The position numbers and the translations under genes are program-made. Below are positions 12,165 through 26,000 of a stretch of DNA of 64,000 bases, in pieces. Source of the DNA: Owenia fusiformis (lineage: Eukaryota > Annelida > Polychaeta > Sabellida > Oweniidae). The stretch spans positions 11,588,030 to 11,652,029 of the forward strand of contig CAIIXF020000009.1 of assembly GCA_903813345.2 (NCBI GenBank). The letters run 5' to 3'. Within the stretch, counting starts at the first letter, position 1. Each line of letters starts with the position of its first letter. Under the pieces are notes generated by a model. It searched no databases and was not told the DNA's origin. It saw only the letters and a list, made by a program, of their open reading frames with translations.

Positions 12165-13078
12165 AGTAACAATAAAGGACAAAATATTTGAGATTTGAGA
12201 AAGATGGTGATCAAAAATGTAAAACATAGACAATTTATCAAACATAAATTGTGACAATTTATCAAACATAAATTGCCCCATCATTGAAATTTTCGCATTG
12301 TAGCACCATCTAACTGGTACTGTAACAATAACCCCCTTGTTTTGGATATGTGGCTGAATATATTCTCTTATACAAGTTGTTCAGTAGAAGTAAGATATCT
12401 TATTATCCAATGTTATGTAAGTACTCAGTCTTTGGTTAACAATTTTTGAGGAATAACAATATATGTTATTTATGAACTTAAAGGGACAATACTGGAAATC
12501 GGGAATAATTCCTTAGAAAAACTTCAAAATAAATCGTTGGTGCCTCAAACCTGCCCCTAAGAATGACTACGACGTGAACTTACTTTTGTCAAAATACCAG
12601 AGCCTGAAAAAAATCACTCACCTAGATATCAACGAAAGAAGTGTCAGTTTCGTTCGACTGCGAGAGCAAAATTGAAGCTGAGCTAAACGGTTTTCGTTTG
12701 TCGTAAAATTGACCTCATTTAACTGCGCCATCTGGCGAATGAATCATTGTTTCGTGTCATATGATTCGTTGTTTTGTGTCACGTGACCTACCTTTAGACC
12801 TTTTGCCACCTATCGTAAGTTAATCGAATTAAAATGAAATTTTTCGATCCAAGAAGAAAATTTGCACAAAAGTTATAAACTCCGCTTGACATAATCTTTG
12901 CCAATCTATCGTCTTCTTAATGAGGCACATCGGAACTTGGAATTCAACCAAGCCACAAGAAGTATGTATTTTAGTTGTTCAACATGTTCAATTGTGTTAA
13001 TATTTCCCAGAACTCGGCCTTTAATAGTACAGGTCATAATACTGAACCTTGTTTTACGCCGTTTTACATTTGAAACTC
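12165..13078. other. No gene seen; simple duplication and unassigned repeat-like DNA
   Basis: The phrase tttatcaaacataaattg occurs twice in tandem (12232-12275). The stretch from 12480 (aaagggacaatactgg) to 12830 has the look of dispersed repeat DNA but has no second copy here. Confidence 0.4.
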
Positions 13079-15200
13079 AAGTTCACGGTGCGGTAGCCAA
13101 ACTGCCTGCCTACTATGCACGCAGTTTGAAAGACTGACAAACTGCGCGCCTATCAACATTGCATCATAAAAGTTGGAGTCTGTGTTTTCAAACGTCATTT
13201 TAAGACATTTATTCTGAATTGTTTTATAGTTCAAGACGTCCATTCGGTGGCGATTATATGATTCAACCATGTGATAGCGAAATGCATGTCCAGATGAACG
13301 TAGGTTTAAAAATATAAGCAGATTAATACAAAAAATTGACATCGATTTTTCGATCACCGATACATAAGTTGATATCGCACGTTTCACAGAAATATAAAAC
13401 ACTTGGGTTTTGATTCACAGGTAAAGCTCAGCCCAGTTTTCCCGTACAATACAAAATATTTCGTATTAAAATAGATGAACATGACAGAAAGAAGTAATAA
13501 AACACAAACTGCGCGCCTATTTTAGCCAGAAATCACAAACTGCGTGCCTACTCTTCCAAACTGCGTGCATATTATCGATGACTTCTCAGTAATGCAGGCC
13601 TATGTGATTTCATGGGAGTAAGTAAGTTAGTTGAAAAGGTAGAGATTGAAAAGGTTCAAATAAATCAAAAACTAAAATTGGGTTGATGGTTGACAACCAG
13701 TGGAAATGTACATATTTATATTTTATTTTGTTCTTGTCTATATGGTTTAATAAAAAATTGATGCAATAATTCGACTTCATCATATAGAGTTGAGTTCAAA
13801 AATCTCATGAAAATGGTTTGGTTCTATTGGGGTCCAACTAAAAGCCATCCAGGTGGCCCCCGCCTAGTCCCCATCGAAGTGCCTATTTTACTACTTTATT
13901 TCAAACTAACATGGTGCATGATGCATGGTGCAACATAAATACAATTCGTTCATAAAAATTGTGTAAATATATATTGAATCCTTTTTTATTTATATTTTTG
14001 ATTGATGCAGTCCAAAAAGCCATTTCTTAGAATTCAATGAATTCCTCATTATAAAATGCTATAAAAATTCACAGTTTTAGCAACATAAGTAAGAAAAATA
14101 TATTTACAACAATCTCACTCTTTCGACTTGAAACCCATGTTACCATAAATAAGTGACCATGCATGCATGACGAGCAAAAATTCAGAAATTCAAAACTTTT
14201 TCACTTAAATCTTTGAATTTTTGGGGATACAATAGTTCCGAGTCTATTTTATAGCATATACCAAAGGAAGTAATACTTGAATGTCCCGACTGCAGTACAT
14301 GTATAGTATACGAGCCTGATAAATCCAAATAAAATGAGGAAGGGTTGACACAATGTACTATTTCTTTTAAGGTTTGAGAGGACATCGGGCAAGAGGTTTT
14401 CACAGTCTTTTAATGTTTTTTCAAATGAGTCACTGGTACCTTTAAATAATCGCCTCTTTGGTTTCTTGATTGGTTTCCTTTTCTTCATTGGTGCGTTTTA
14501 AAATAACATCTTGTTTAATTCTGAAGGGGGTGTCATGGTTTTTGAAGATGCGCCGTTGTTATCTACTTTTTTTGTTAGGGTCAGACTTTGGTTTCTTTTT
14601 ATATAGGGACAGGTTTAGTGAGTGGCGTTTACGTTTTCTGAAAATACACAACAAACTTGCACACAGCTTGCAAATTAGGCGCGCAGTTTGTAAATATAGG
14701 CGCGCAGTTTGTAAATATTAGGCACGCAGTTTGTGAAATCCACGTGAAAGTATGCACGCAGTTTGACAGCGAAAAAAATAAAATCACGTTAATGGCTTGT
14801 CACTGTTTAACAAACAAACTATATTACTTAAACCATGTGCAGCAATCCTATATCTTTCAGAATATGCAAACACAAGGGCTGAATAAACGTCAAACTACGA
14901 AAAACAGACATTATATGACGCAACACTGTATAATTTTAACACGAAAGCTCCTTTGGAACCTTATTTTGAGATAACTAGATATGCATCGCGAAAAAAATCG
15001 AGTGCTACGTATGAACTAAGTTAGTCTCCACATCTTGGTACTGTCTGAAAACCAAAACTAGCCTAGTATTTCCAGTAATTTCCATCCTCTTGGGAGTCGT
15101 GTCCTCCCTGTCTGTCATTTTGTGAATAGGCGCGCAGTTTGTCAGTGTTCCAAACTGCGTGCATAGTAGGCGCGCAGTTTGCCTACCGCTCCGTGAAGTT
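13079..15200. mobile_element. 2.1-kb non-autonomous DNA transposon with subterminal motif arrays
   Basis: The terminal inverted repeats are about 75 bp (13079-13154 and 15124-15200) and nearly identical. Left begins aagttcacggtgcggtagcc; right reversed begins aacttcacggagcggtaggc. The word caaactgcgcgccta or a close variant occurs about 14 times, all within about 500 bp of the ends: about 13093, 13106, 13138, 13505, 13536, 13556 on the left, and 14665, 14679, 14698, 14721, 14753, 15126, 15150, 15167 on the right. It is mostly in one orientation on the left and the opposite on the right. No transposase frame is present. Repeated subterminal words are typical transposase-binding sites; that role is inferred. 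Confidence 0.75.
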
Positions 15201-15229
15201 AAATGTCAGTTCATCAAAAAAGATTAATT

Positions 15230-15455
15230 TCAAAGCCACTTCTTGAGGTTTCTATACAGTTTTCATTAACATGTTAGAGGATTTTGAGATTTTAATAGAA
15301 ATCGGCAAAATCACAAACAGACTGGCGGCCATTTTGAATTTTTTCCAAAACGAGGCTCTGGATCACTTGCTGCCTCGAGCCATTTTCTTTCAATTACAAT
15401 CAGCTACACTTGTACCGATTTTGGTGCTTCTATCATAAAAAGAATTATTGGGAGG
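15230..15455. repeat. Dispersed repeat, inverted relative of 6880-7105
   Basis: It contains cacttgctgcctcgagcc, cttgtaccgattttggtgc and gtgcttctatcataaaaag, matching the reverse complement of 6880-7105. It abuts the right end of the 13079-15200 element. Confidence 0.7.
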
Positions 15456-15756
15456 GTTTTTCAAGTGATTCAGCCTAACTAAAGATCAACATTTAAAAGT
15501 GTAGGAAAGTTTTGATAAAGATGTTTAATAGCTAATTATTCAGACATATTGTTCTTTCATGTTGACGATCATCGAACATAATTGCAATCAACTTCCATGA
15601 TATTTGCAATTTTGAATTTTGAATTATTTTGAATGCAAATGTACTCAAGTACTATATCCTGAGTTCTGCCCGGATCCCCGAAAACGTTTAAAATCAAACT
15701 CGATTATTTAGCTAGACTTCAAAATAAGGCATTCAATAGAAACATGAAATCCATAT

Positions 15757-15830
15757 CACTGTATAAATTGTGGAATTTCTAGTAATTTTTAGACGTGCTT
15801 AGCCGGTCTAGAAACTCTGCGTATCTAGAG
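15757..15830. repeat. Extra left-terminus-like block of the 5537-19358 element family
   Basis: It reads cactgtataaattgtggaat and continues with tctagtaatttttagacgtg and ctctgcgtatctagagat, collinear with the left end at 5537-5620. It could be a nested, truncated copy. The 3 bp before it (tat) do not match the TTG at 19359. Confidence 0.5.
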
Positions 15831-18800
15831 ATATTGACCAGGGCCTACACCAATATTCTTAACACCACTTATTAAAGGATGCATGCATCAAGGGGTAGAC
15901 ATCATTCAAAAGACATAAACATGACCGGGTCGGTCAGGGGAAGGTTTGCATACGATGCAATTTGTACATGCAAGCTCATTTTTCACATATAAATTAATAA
16001 AGTCGATTCCTTGGGAATACGTTATTGGGTTTATAAGCGTAACGAGGAGAAGCGATGGGTTCGCACCCCCTCCTACAAGCAATAAAAGGTACCATAAGGT
16101 AGAGGAAGAAAAGAGCATTAAATTGATTTTTTGTTTGAAGCTTCTAGCTCAGGTTTGAAGGAAGTTGCATCATTTTCGTAAAAATTCAAAACAAATATTT
16201 TTTGCCTCATTTATGTCACGATCGCACCCCCCGACTGAAAACCTAAAATATTTTGGTGATTGCATCACCCCTCCCCCCGACTGAAAGCTGGCTACGGCCC
16301 TGGGGTTTTATCGAAAACTATATCGTCAACATTTTATCATTATGCGGAAAGTCCAATATGAAATCTTAAATGGTAAATATGTTGCATTTATGGAGGGAAT
16401 TCCACTGTAAACTATAATGTGAATGTTTGATATGAATACTTCCATTTAACCATCAATATCCATTCTTTTGAAATAAGATGTTACAACAAAGGGAATATTG
16501 AAAACTACAGTGGTAAGAGCATCTTTCTGACTGCTAATTATGTGTATCAACATTTTGATTGCACCTCAGCTGGAGATTAAATCTTATAATAATTTGATCA
16601 AAGGGATTGTAATTTTCCCCAATTCGCTTATCTATGTTACAATCTGTATACTTGTTATATTGTGAGCGGTATGTGTTGATAAACCAAAAAGATATGTTTT
16701 TTGGATATCAACATTTAGAAAAAAGTGTAAGATACCATTCTATATATTTTCTTAGTGTTTAGCATAGGTAAGAATGGGGGATGGGCTGGCGGGGGTCCGT
16801 CTTTGAATAATTCCAAGGGGTTCATATATTATCACAATTTTGCTACAAAATCACTTGGAAAGTGCATGATTTGAAAGATTATTTGGCCAAGGCGTCCGCT
16901 ATTAACATGAGTATGAATTTTATAAAAAAAATTACTTGAATCAAAATCGAAGAATTCCTTGCCCCGTGTGTTCACCATTCACCCCGGGGGTTCACACTCG
17001 GCTCAGGTGGGGTACCTTTTTTACATTTGGTATGTCAAGCCAATGGACCCACATTTTAAGACAGATTTTTCCATTTTCTGGTATAAGAGTCGGTTTGGAA
17101 AATATGTTACCCCTCAATTGTGGTACGGCATTGGTCCCGGGGCATTGGTCTAGTTGTTACACATATCCTTCATTTGAGGTTGTTTATGATCATTTTACTC
17201 AAAGATCTGCCTTCTTCTCGGGGCATTCGATATTTCGAATGGCCTTGGTCTTATATTCTGGATATTTGGTACCCGGGGGTATGGCATTGGTTCTATATTT
17301 GGATGTTTGACATGGCATTGGTCTTGTGTTTGGACATTTGATATGGCTTTTTGGGGTTTATTTTAGTTTGTATGAGAACACATTTAATGCCACCCCCCAA
17401 ATTACAAATCTACATCTATTCTCTCTATCCCAAAGGTGGATCGGAAGCATGAAAAACAGATGCAGACTCGGGACAGTTGCGAGGGGGGCTATAATGGAGA
17501 AATTCGTTTTGATTTTGAGTCTAACTGAAATATTTTGTCACAAATATTAATTAAATACGCAAATAGCCTGTTTTATTAAATGAGACTAGGGCAAAAAATC
17601 TATTCATTAAATCTAAAGCCTAGACGATATCTTCTGTAATCAAGGTGGTTTTGGTACACTTCCGCAATTATAAAAACAAAAACATAGACTAAGTTATTAA
17701 TCTTTTGTTATCATATCAGATTAAGTCAGTTTTGTCTCCGATTGTTATGCAGGTGTGTGTATCGACTCCAGTGAACAACATTAAGTGAATCAATCCTTGA
17801 AATTCCCAAATTCATTCCAAATTCTGGCCGTTAACCCCCCCCCCCCTCCCCCATGTCTCTTAATTACATTTATTTTGCAAATGATATATAAATTATAGAT
17901 TAAAATATTTCATTTTCGAATTGCACAAAGGGCAACATGTGAAGATAAAACCGCGATCCTAAAGCTACTTGCGAAACAAAGTGGTTTATGGTCCCCAATA
18001 TCATTATTATATTTATACCAATACAATGTACCTCTATGAATATCATAAATTCACTCTTTTTTAATATCAATAGTCAAACAAATTAAGTAGAATGCTACAG
18101 TTGGTTATCAATCGGAGTTCACGACCTATTGATTACTCTTTAATACAAAATTTAACCATTTTAGAATGGGTAACTCACACCCCCCCCCCCATCCATGTCC
18201 ATGAAGTGCGTAGACTGACATAATCGTGCCATTTATTAATTAAACATCACTGATTTATGTTGAGACATTCAGTGCGATTATTTCATTTCTTTGTTCAAAA
18301 AGTTAAAGCACCAATTAAATACATATTTTTATCACACAAAAGGGGCAGAATACTTGACCTTGTATCAATTCATATCCCGATAATTCTTTACAAGGGAATG
18401 TTTCTTATTAAAACATAAGCAGCGCATAGGCGTCGATTGGGGGGAGGGGTCAATCCGGTGTTCTCAGGCTATGTACAGCCAAGTATCCTGTTTATGTAAA
18501 AACCCTACGTTCCCGAATCACAATCAGACAATTAATTAGTATATTTGCTGTGTCTAGCAATTGATCATAGAATTAGATGTTGCGAAAACTATGGGAACTT
18601 GTACCTGTCTGTTTATGGATAGACTGGGAAAGAACAGCAGAGAGAATGGTACATTCGATTGAATATGCTTGTTTTGCCCAATTGTGTATTAAAATGCCCC
18701 TCATTTATCATATGTATGGTCACAAGTTAAGTCGGCGATAATTTGTATTGACTTAACTTGAAACAAATAAATCCGAAATCCAAATACTCATCGAAAAGTA

Positions 18801-19200
18801 AGTTTATCTTTATATTAAGCTAATACAAAATAAATATATAAATAGGCCTGATGTATCAGTGTTTTCAAAGTTTATTGCACGTTTTATCCTTGAAGCGCCT
18901 TTCTTTTTCTTATCATGATATGTATTTCCTTCACTTAGGATCAATGCGTCGATTAGCATTGCCTGTAACTGATTTATATTTTCAAAAGGCGGCATGAAAT
19001 TGCCAAAATGTTTAAATAAGTCAATGTGTCAGCGTACATACAAAATAGTCTGTTTAATATTTGCTACATGTACTTGTTCCAAACAGTCTGCGAAAGAATG
19101 ATTAAAAAATATGTCAATTAAAAGTATCAGAGAAAATACTTGCAATCGTTAAAATACTGTATGTATTGCTATTGGTAATTAGGTTAGTTGTTTACACATA
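15831..19200. other. No gene recognised; low-complexity and repeat debris
   Basis: 16205-16300 holds two caccccccgactgaaa-like copies. 16940-17360 has imperfect repeats of atggcattggtcttatatttggatattt-like text. C tracts occur near 17828 and 18180. Short open frames here show no domain or splice context. Confidence 0.4.
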
Positions 19201-19364
19201 ATTGTGTTGTTCAGTGTGCCAAGAGCGTGTCAAGAGGTGTAAAGAGTTGAATTCATCGCGTGTCAAGAGGTGTAAATAATTGGCACGTCTAGAAACCCGG
19301 CGTGTAAAGACCAGTTTCTAGACGTGTCAAGAGTTGGAATCCCATATTTCACGCAGTGTTGTTA

Positions 19365-19480
19365 CACGAGAATTTGTTAAATACACCAAACACTGACTGC
19401 TGAACCCTATCCACAAAAAAAGTTGGAAGACTATAACAATATGTCAGCACTTTTTTGTGGTGACATGAAAATGAAAAAAT
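19365..19480. repeat. Short dispersed element (relatives at 44165-44280 and 52035-52180)
   Basis: Shared order: gctgaaccctatcca, then cacaaaaaaagttgg, then ataacaatatgtca and ttgtggtggtgacat-like text. The other two copies begin atgtcaccacctgccatt-like, suggesting short inverted ends and a MITE of about 120-150 bp. Confidence 0.55.
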
Positions 19481-20184
19481 AAAAACATCAGAGTTGAGTT
19501 TAATCTATTAGTAAAATTCATCAAAAACTTTACTAGTTGTGTTTCTATAAATATTGAATAATTGGAGGTATCATTTTTATTGATCAAGCACAACCTTTTT
19601 TGCTTTCAAATCTCTCATTTTCACATATCAGTTTTCTGATATCAAAAGTGTCTCTTTTTTAAACTTACTTTGAATTTGCAAGTGTCTACTCCTGAGTTAA
19701 TGAACATAAAATGGAAAATAATATTACAAAAAAATATTTTGTACAAACTTTTTCTTTTGTGCAATCCATCTTTTATCCTTTGCTTCTGTTGGAGCTTTGA
19801 ATCGTTTACCACCTTTATGTCGGACTAACTATAGTGTGGGCTGTCTCACATTTGGTTGTGCCACCACTTTTGGCTGTGCTGTATTGCATCCAAGACAACC
19901 CTTATGATAATGTGGTGATATCAATCTATGTAGAACTAGAAAAAAACATATTTAAAAACAATTAGAATGTGTAAAATGAAGTAAAATACAATAAAACAGG
20001 AATGATTAAGAACAAAGGAGCTTTATCGTAAGTCCATGCATATACATTTACTCTGCATCATATAAGTTACACCATTATTCAGTGACGAGTTAAGACTATG
20101 GTCAGTTCAGACTAAAAGCTTTACAGTATTTTGCCCTCAATAGAAAGTAGCTTTTATGGTCTCAGCTGTAGTGGCTACATGTAG

Positions 20185-20260
20185 ATCCGTTGGCTCAGGG
20201 GTAGAGCCTTGGGGTTCACAGTATTCAAATTTGGCGGGTGTCCTAGGCTGAACCCTCAGA
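20185..20260 (+). repeat. Possible tRNA-derived SINE fragment
   Basis: ttggctcaggggtagagcc resembles a tRNA D-arm/box A. It is followed by gtattcaaatttgg, a poor box B. The spacing is too short for a tRNA and no cloverleaf forms. Confidence 0.25.
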
Positions 20261-22980
20261 TATCAATATGTTCCCATACATATGTCAAATTTCAATGTGT
20301 TCCCATACCAACCAAAATATAAGACCCATGCCAATGAATGTCCAAATCATACCACAGAGAAAAATCTAATTTTCCAACAGAAGAAGGCATGAGAAGTTAG
20401 ATCTTTGAGAAAAATGATTCAGAACAACTCATCAAATTAAAATAAAGTGTTCTGGACTACCAAAATATTCTGACTCTTACCCGACTATTCTGACAACCCA
20501 AATATTCAGAGTTCACTTATTGAAATCAGGTCTGAAAAATCACAAGAAAGGGTGTCAAAAAATAATGTTGCTGGTAAAAAACTTTGGACATTTCTGAAAA
20601 TTTCGACCCAATTGAAAATATGGGCCTATTTTTCATAATTGTGGTCCATGTCTTCAAAAAGCCCCACATCTCCAAGAAGTAAGTATATTCCTGAAATTGT
20701 GACCCAACCTTAATATATTGATCGTCTGCAACCTTTTTTATAACACTTAAAGTCGCAAGGAGGGGTCATTTGGACCCCCTCTGCGATTTTTATTACTTGT
20801 CTGATTTCATCATTGTTGGTTTTGTTGTAAACCATATTCAATTACCTCTTCAGAAAAAGTTTTTTCTTTAAAAAGTTGGTCAATATAGGTCGAGTTCAAC
20901 GTGACCTAAGGGTTGTACATTTTTGACATTTTGTCATAAATTGTCAATTTCCTTTTACAATAACTTTTTTTGTGCCAAAAAATACTTAGCTGCCTCAAAG
21001 AATAATACATTATCTTTCAAATAAAACTAAAATCATGGTAAAAAGCTTTTCTAGAACTCTAGTTACTGTTACGCTACACACTTTCAAAGGTAGCAGGTAT
21101 CGCGAAATCCAATTGAAATCAATGTAACTTAAAATTGAATAGTCTGCAATGTCAAGTTCAACTTGTTTGTGTCTTTGTCATATATATTTAAAGATGTACA
21201 ACAAATGCCAAGAAGTGCAGATGTATTAATGTATGAGATGGTATTGTTTCGGTCAATGATGCTGCTTAGCAGCCACTTAGCAACGACACAAACATCGAAA
21301 TAGTAAAATTGAAAAATTGGGGTTGAGGAGAAATAAAATCTATAATTTGGAAAAAGTTATCATCGTAATTCCAATACAAAAGTGTGCATAGACATTAACG
21401 AATATGCAACAAAAATTCCAAAGGTATTTATAGAAAAGTTTTTGAAAAAACCGTTTTTCTCTCAAATTCGTGAAGAGAACACAGTGGCCACGATTTTCAT
21501 GAAATAAAGCATATAGGGAAGAGAATTCAATATGCTAAATCATAATTTATCAAACAAAGCAATAATCAAATTTTTGTATTTTCTAGAGCATTAGAAACAA
21601 AGTAACAATCACTATTTTATGAATTTCAATTTTATTGGCATCAAGTTTTAACTATCATAACTTTGCCCATCTACCCCCAATCACCTTGGTTAACTTTTAA
21701 ATGCCCCATTTATAGTTTAAAACAATTTGGCTTATATTGTAGTCTTACCTGATGTTATCAAAGAAAACAATTGCTTCTCAAAATACCTAATATCTCTGCC
21801 GGAGTATTTTTGAAAATATGCTTTGGGCGTCGATTGCCTTTATATATATTCAAAGATTATGGCGAAAATCTCTCTGGTTCTATTTTTATTTTATCTTAGA
21901 AATATGTAAGAGACTCCCAAATGTTCCACATACAGGCCTCGCGCTTAACTTTTTGTATCAGGTAATTGTTTCACTACTTAATGAATTTTCCAGGTAGCTA
22001 TTTGTGAGAACTAGTTGGCGAAGACTTTGATCTTTACACTTATGACTTACCAGCGCAATAATAAAAATTACACTGTAGTGATTCCCCAGCAACAATTGTG
22101 CTGTACCCACTTGAGATTTTGATAACAGGCATGCACCCACCTGGGAATTTCGAGGCCTGCACATACATGAACAAAAACAATGGCTTTTATTTTCAATACA
22201 GACTTAACCGATAAGTCCATTACCCGATTGCCACTGCATGTTAGCAGAACAACGTAATCTGGTTGGTGACATCCAACAATAGGTTCTAAAGTGGTTGTCA
22301 CTATTTACCAAGTAAACAATATATGAATAATAAATGAATATAACAATACAGATATTCTCATGAAAAAAAATCATAATTTTTAGTTATATCGATGTTATAA
22401 GCAATTGATGAATTATACAATTACAAGTGCGCAAACCACTTTTGGAAATGAGATAATCCTCATAATATCCTAACTATACGAAAATTTGAAAATCAGATCT
22501 TTTGGAGAGTAGTCATATAAAAAAAACAAGGAAAACCTCAAATATTATACATTGGTGTTAATCACCCTATGAGTATATATGTCTACCAAAGTTAATTAAT
22601 ATATTGTTTATTTCGAACACAACATTTTTAATTGGACTGGACTCATAAATGACTGGACTGGACATATGTAGATACTTTGTGAAATACAATAATGATACCA
22701 ATTGTAACTCAATGTATCATACATTAAAAACCAAATAAATGTGATAATTTGCATGGTAAGTTTTTCATATATGGTCTGGCATTTTTGGACATTCGAGAGC
22801 GAATGCTGTATGATTGCAACTAATGTCACTTTTAAATTATTTCACAAATTAAATAAATAGCATACAACTTCATTTATAGGAATCCTCTTGAGTTTATATC
22901 GAATATAGAACGGTACAACAAAAAATAAACCATATAAATCAAGTTGTAGAGGCAACCGATATACACACGACAGAAGGTAT
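20261..22980. other. No gene or clear repeat recognised
   Basis: AT-rich intergenic DNA. The short open frames on both strands lack recognisable domains and splice support. Confidence 0.4.
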
Positions 22981-22987
22981 TATAAAA
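22981..22987 (+). promoter_or_regulatory. Candidate TATA box of the lectin-receptor gene
   Basis: TATAAAA lies 52 bp before the ATG at 23039. A start site about 30 bp downstream would leave a 5' UTR of about 30 bases. Confidence 0.35.
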
Positions 22988-23038
22988 ACTAGAACTGTGA
23001 AACATAATAAAAATGGAAAGCCATAGTTGATAGGTAAA

Positions 23039-26000
23039 ATGGAAAAAGCGTCCACGTGGATTTCCTTACTGACATTTTGGGCGACGTATTTCCCGAATGC
23101 TTCAACATATATTTCTACGGGACAAGGTAAATCCATTTTTGTATATAGTTATTATCAAATCTGGAAATTGATAACATCACGATTTTTTGAACTGATTTTA
23201 ATTCTACGTACTTTTATTAATAAAACAATGTTTTGCAACAACTCTGAATCATTTGAACATATTGACCGTTGTTTTTTATTCAATTGTACTAAATTATTTT
23301 TGCGTGTTTTATTTCCCGAGAATCCTTTAATTAACTTGCTGTTTACCTTTTTCGTGCAGACTGTTGCGACTAGAACGCTATATCTTTCTTTTTAATTTAT
23401 GCATGACATCAAACGATTCAGATTAAAAAGATTAAATTCAGATTTAAAAAAGAACACACATTTAGATATAAAGGAGTATTTGAAGATCCTAGTCACAATA
23501 CTATTTGACATCATAATGGTTCCTGAATTGTGGAAGAAGGGGTATTATAGACTTTGCTTCTTTTAGTCTGATATCATAGTTCAAGATCGAGAGGGCTTGT
23601 TTCCCTTTTACTTTGACTGTACAGTATATCAGTTATCCAACTCTGTTATCCAAATGGATAACTAAAGCTTAAGTTACATTTGCTCTACGGCTTATTCCTA
23701 TATTTCAAGATGCATATAAGGGAAGCTACGGCCGCCTTATGGTTGCCGATCAAATGTGACTGAGGCATTCAGGGCCGTAGTCAGGGGGGGGGTCAGGGGG
23801 TTCGAGCGACCCCCATTGGCAAAAAATGATTTTAAAATCATGCAGATTTTCACTGTTCTGAGTATATTCCAAGCGATATTGGCCATCTATGGGCCAAAAT
23901 TGTTAAAATTGAACCCCACTGGAATCTTTAAAAATGAACCCCCTTGGAAAATCCTGGTTAGGGCCTTGCATTAGACGTCAAAACTTGTGATGTATTATTT
24001 CAGAATCCAAGTTCTTTATCGGTGAAGGTATTGACAAGTGTGTTGGCGATACTCGGGTCGCTACTGGTACTATTCACATGTCAGCGCGTGGAGAATGCAA
24101 TGGTAAATCATTTAGGATAACTATGAGATAACGATTTGGTGGAAAACAAATAAATGACAAATGTAGAAAAAGTCGACTTGGATACAATTTAGCAAGTTTG
24201 TCTGTAAGGCGTCGGAAGAAAAACAACGTACAAAAACTACTTTTACTAATACATACTAGGGACTATACAACTTAGTCACTGCAAAATAATGATATTCAAC
24301 ATATTTATTTTAGATATTGGTGGGCATTGGGTTGGCTCTGGGGATGTCTGGAGAGACTGCCGTTTTGACTTGTGCAAAATTGAAGAATGGGGTATGAGAC
24401 ATGGTATTGTACCCTCTAAGGTCAGTTATGGTTAAGAAGTCACCAAACCATTTTATTGCTTTGGTGCCATATTCCATTTCCTTGCAATGATGATTTTATA
24501 TAATATAGATAAATGTAAAGGTCGACAGTAAGTTTATCATTACTATAAAATTATTTGGGTTGGTTTAGATAGTACCTAAAAAGGCTTAAATGAACACTCG
24601 AAAAGGTTTTATTATAGGTAGGTTCAATTGAATTTTAAACACGAGTTTAGTAAGATTTCCATTTTTTGTATTTAGTCATTTCAACATAAACTTCCAGCCT
24701 GGTTCCTGCCCGATTGGTTCTAAAAGGGCGTATGGTATAATAGATATGCTCTACATAAAGTGCAAGAATCTTGAAGGAGCTTACAATGATTACACATACG
24801 ACACCTTTGAAATTATGCAATGTCATCTAGACTGGTGCTACACCAATATATCGAATGGGTATCAGTTCGTACCTGCTTCAATCGGTGAGTGTTTTAAAGG
24901 TCCCAAGTGAGAAAATTTTGTAGCAATACATTAATCAATCAATAATTCATTAAAAATTAATCCTCGCTTAATATGACATTAGTTCAAACGTTTACACTGT
25001 GAATGAAATAGAAACAATACAATTAACAGTATTAAAATAATAATTTGAAATGACTATATCCTACCAAATCACGTTGTTGTTTCATAGGGAATTATCCCAG
25101 TTCACTGGTAAATGTTGAAATAAATGTAAACCAATAGCACAGATTAGAGAAAAGATTGTGCTTAATTTTGCCTCACAAACACTATGAAATAGTGTGTACA
25201 AAAGAAATAGTACATTGTACATAGTATAGCTTTCTAGACGTTTCACCCCCTGGACGTTTCACCCCTAGACTGTTCACCCCTTAGACGTTTCACCCCCTGG
25301 ACATTTCACCCCTTAGACATTTCACCCCCTGGACATTTCTCCCCCTGGACGTTTCACCCCTAGACATTTCATCCCTTAGACATTTCACCCCCTGGACACT
25401 TCACCCCCTAGACGTTTCACCCCTAGACGTTTCACCCCTTAGACATTTTACCCCCTAGACATTTCATCCCTTAGACGTTTCACCCCCTAGACATTTTAGT
25501 CTTAATTTTTTACTCCTACATATTTCATTCAAGTATTTCTCTTTGTTAGAACTGAATACCCTTAGTGTAAATGGCATATATTATAGAACATATTTCCTAT
25601 TGACACATTTTGATCAGTAACTTTTAGTGAATTTAAGATGATTTTATGTAATAGGGTTTAGCGTGGGTTTGATTAATTAAAATCACAATTTAATTACCAA
25701 GTGTTCCAAATAGCATAATCAAATAACAAGTGCTGTAAGTCACTAGAATTAACGCAGAGGTGAGTAGGTAGTTACAAGTTTCAACACCAGGTGGCTCGTT
25801 CGGGCCAGATAACATGGCAGGTATACTAGAAAGTTCCCTTTAATTTAAATCTTATACAATTCTAATTAATTTCACATCTAATTAATGCCATGTCTAATTG
25901 TTTACCATAAAACTAATGCTTTTATATCATTATAAATAACATGTTACCTCATGTACCTACAAGAAGAAAAAACAATTGGATTAATTTTCTAAATCTAAAT

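Larger units (their letters stand above)
5537..19358. mobile_element. Candidate decayed 13.8-kb DNA transposon (Academ-like hypothesis)
   Basis: The left end starts cactgcgtcaaatgtgaaat. The right end, read as reverse complement, starts cactgcgtgaaatatgggat; 21 of the first 25 bases match. TTG precedes the left end and TTG follows the right end, a possible 3-bp target duplication. Subterminal blocks (5550-5690 and 19210-19340) share words such as tctagacgtg and cgtgtcaagag. The interior holds the XPG-like pseudogene at 7558-12160 and later insertions. XPG-type nucleases and 3-4-bp target duplications are reported for Academ elements. That the ends and the pseudogene form one element is inference. 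Confidence 0.4.

Noticed and set aside
18810-18995. Minus-strand 61-codon frame as a possible first exon of MRPL1
   Set aside because: It has no fitting donor, no clear transit peptide, and the phase to the exon at 5349 is not satisfied.
25233-25500. CRISPR-like array
   Set aside because: The units are contiguous with no unique spacers, and this is eukaryotic intron DNA.
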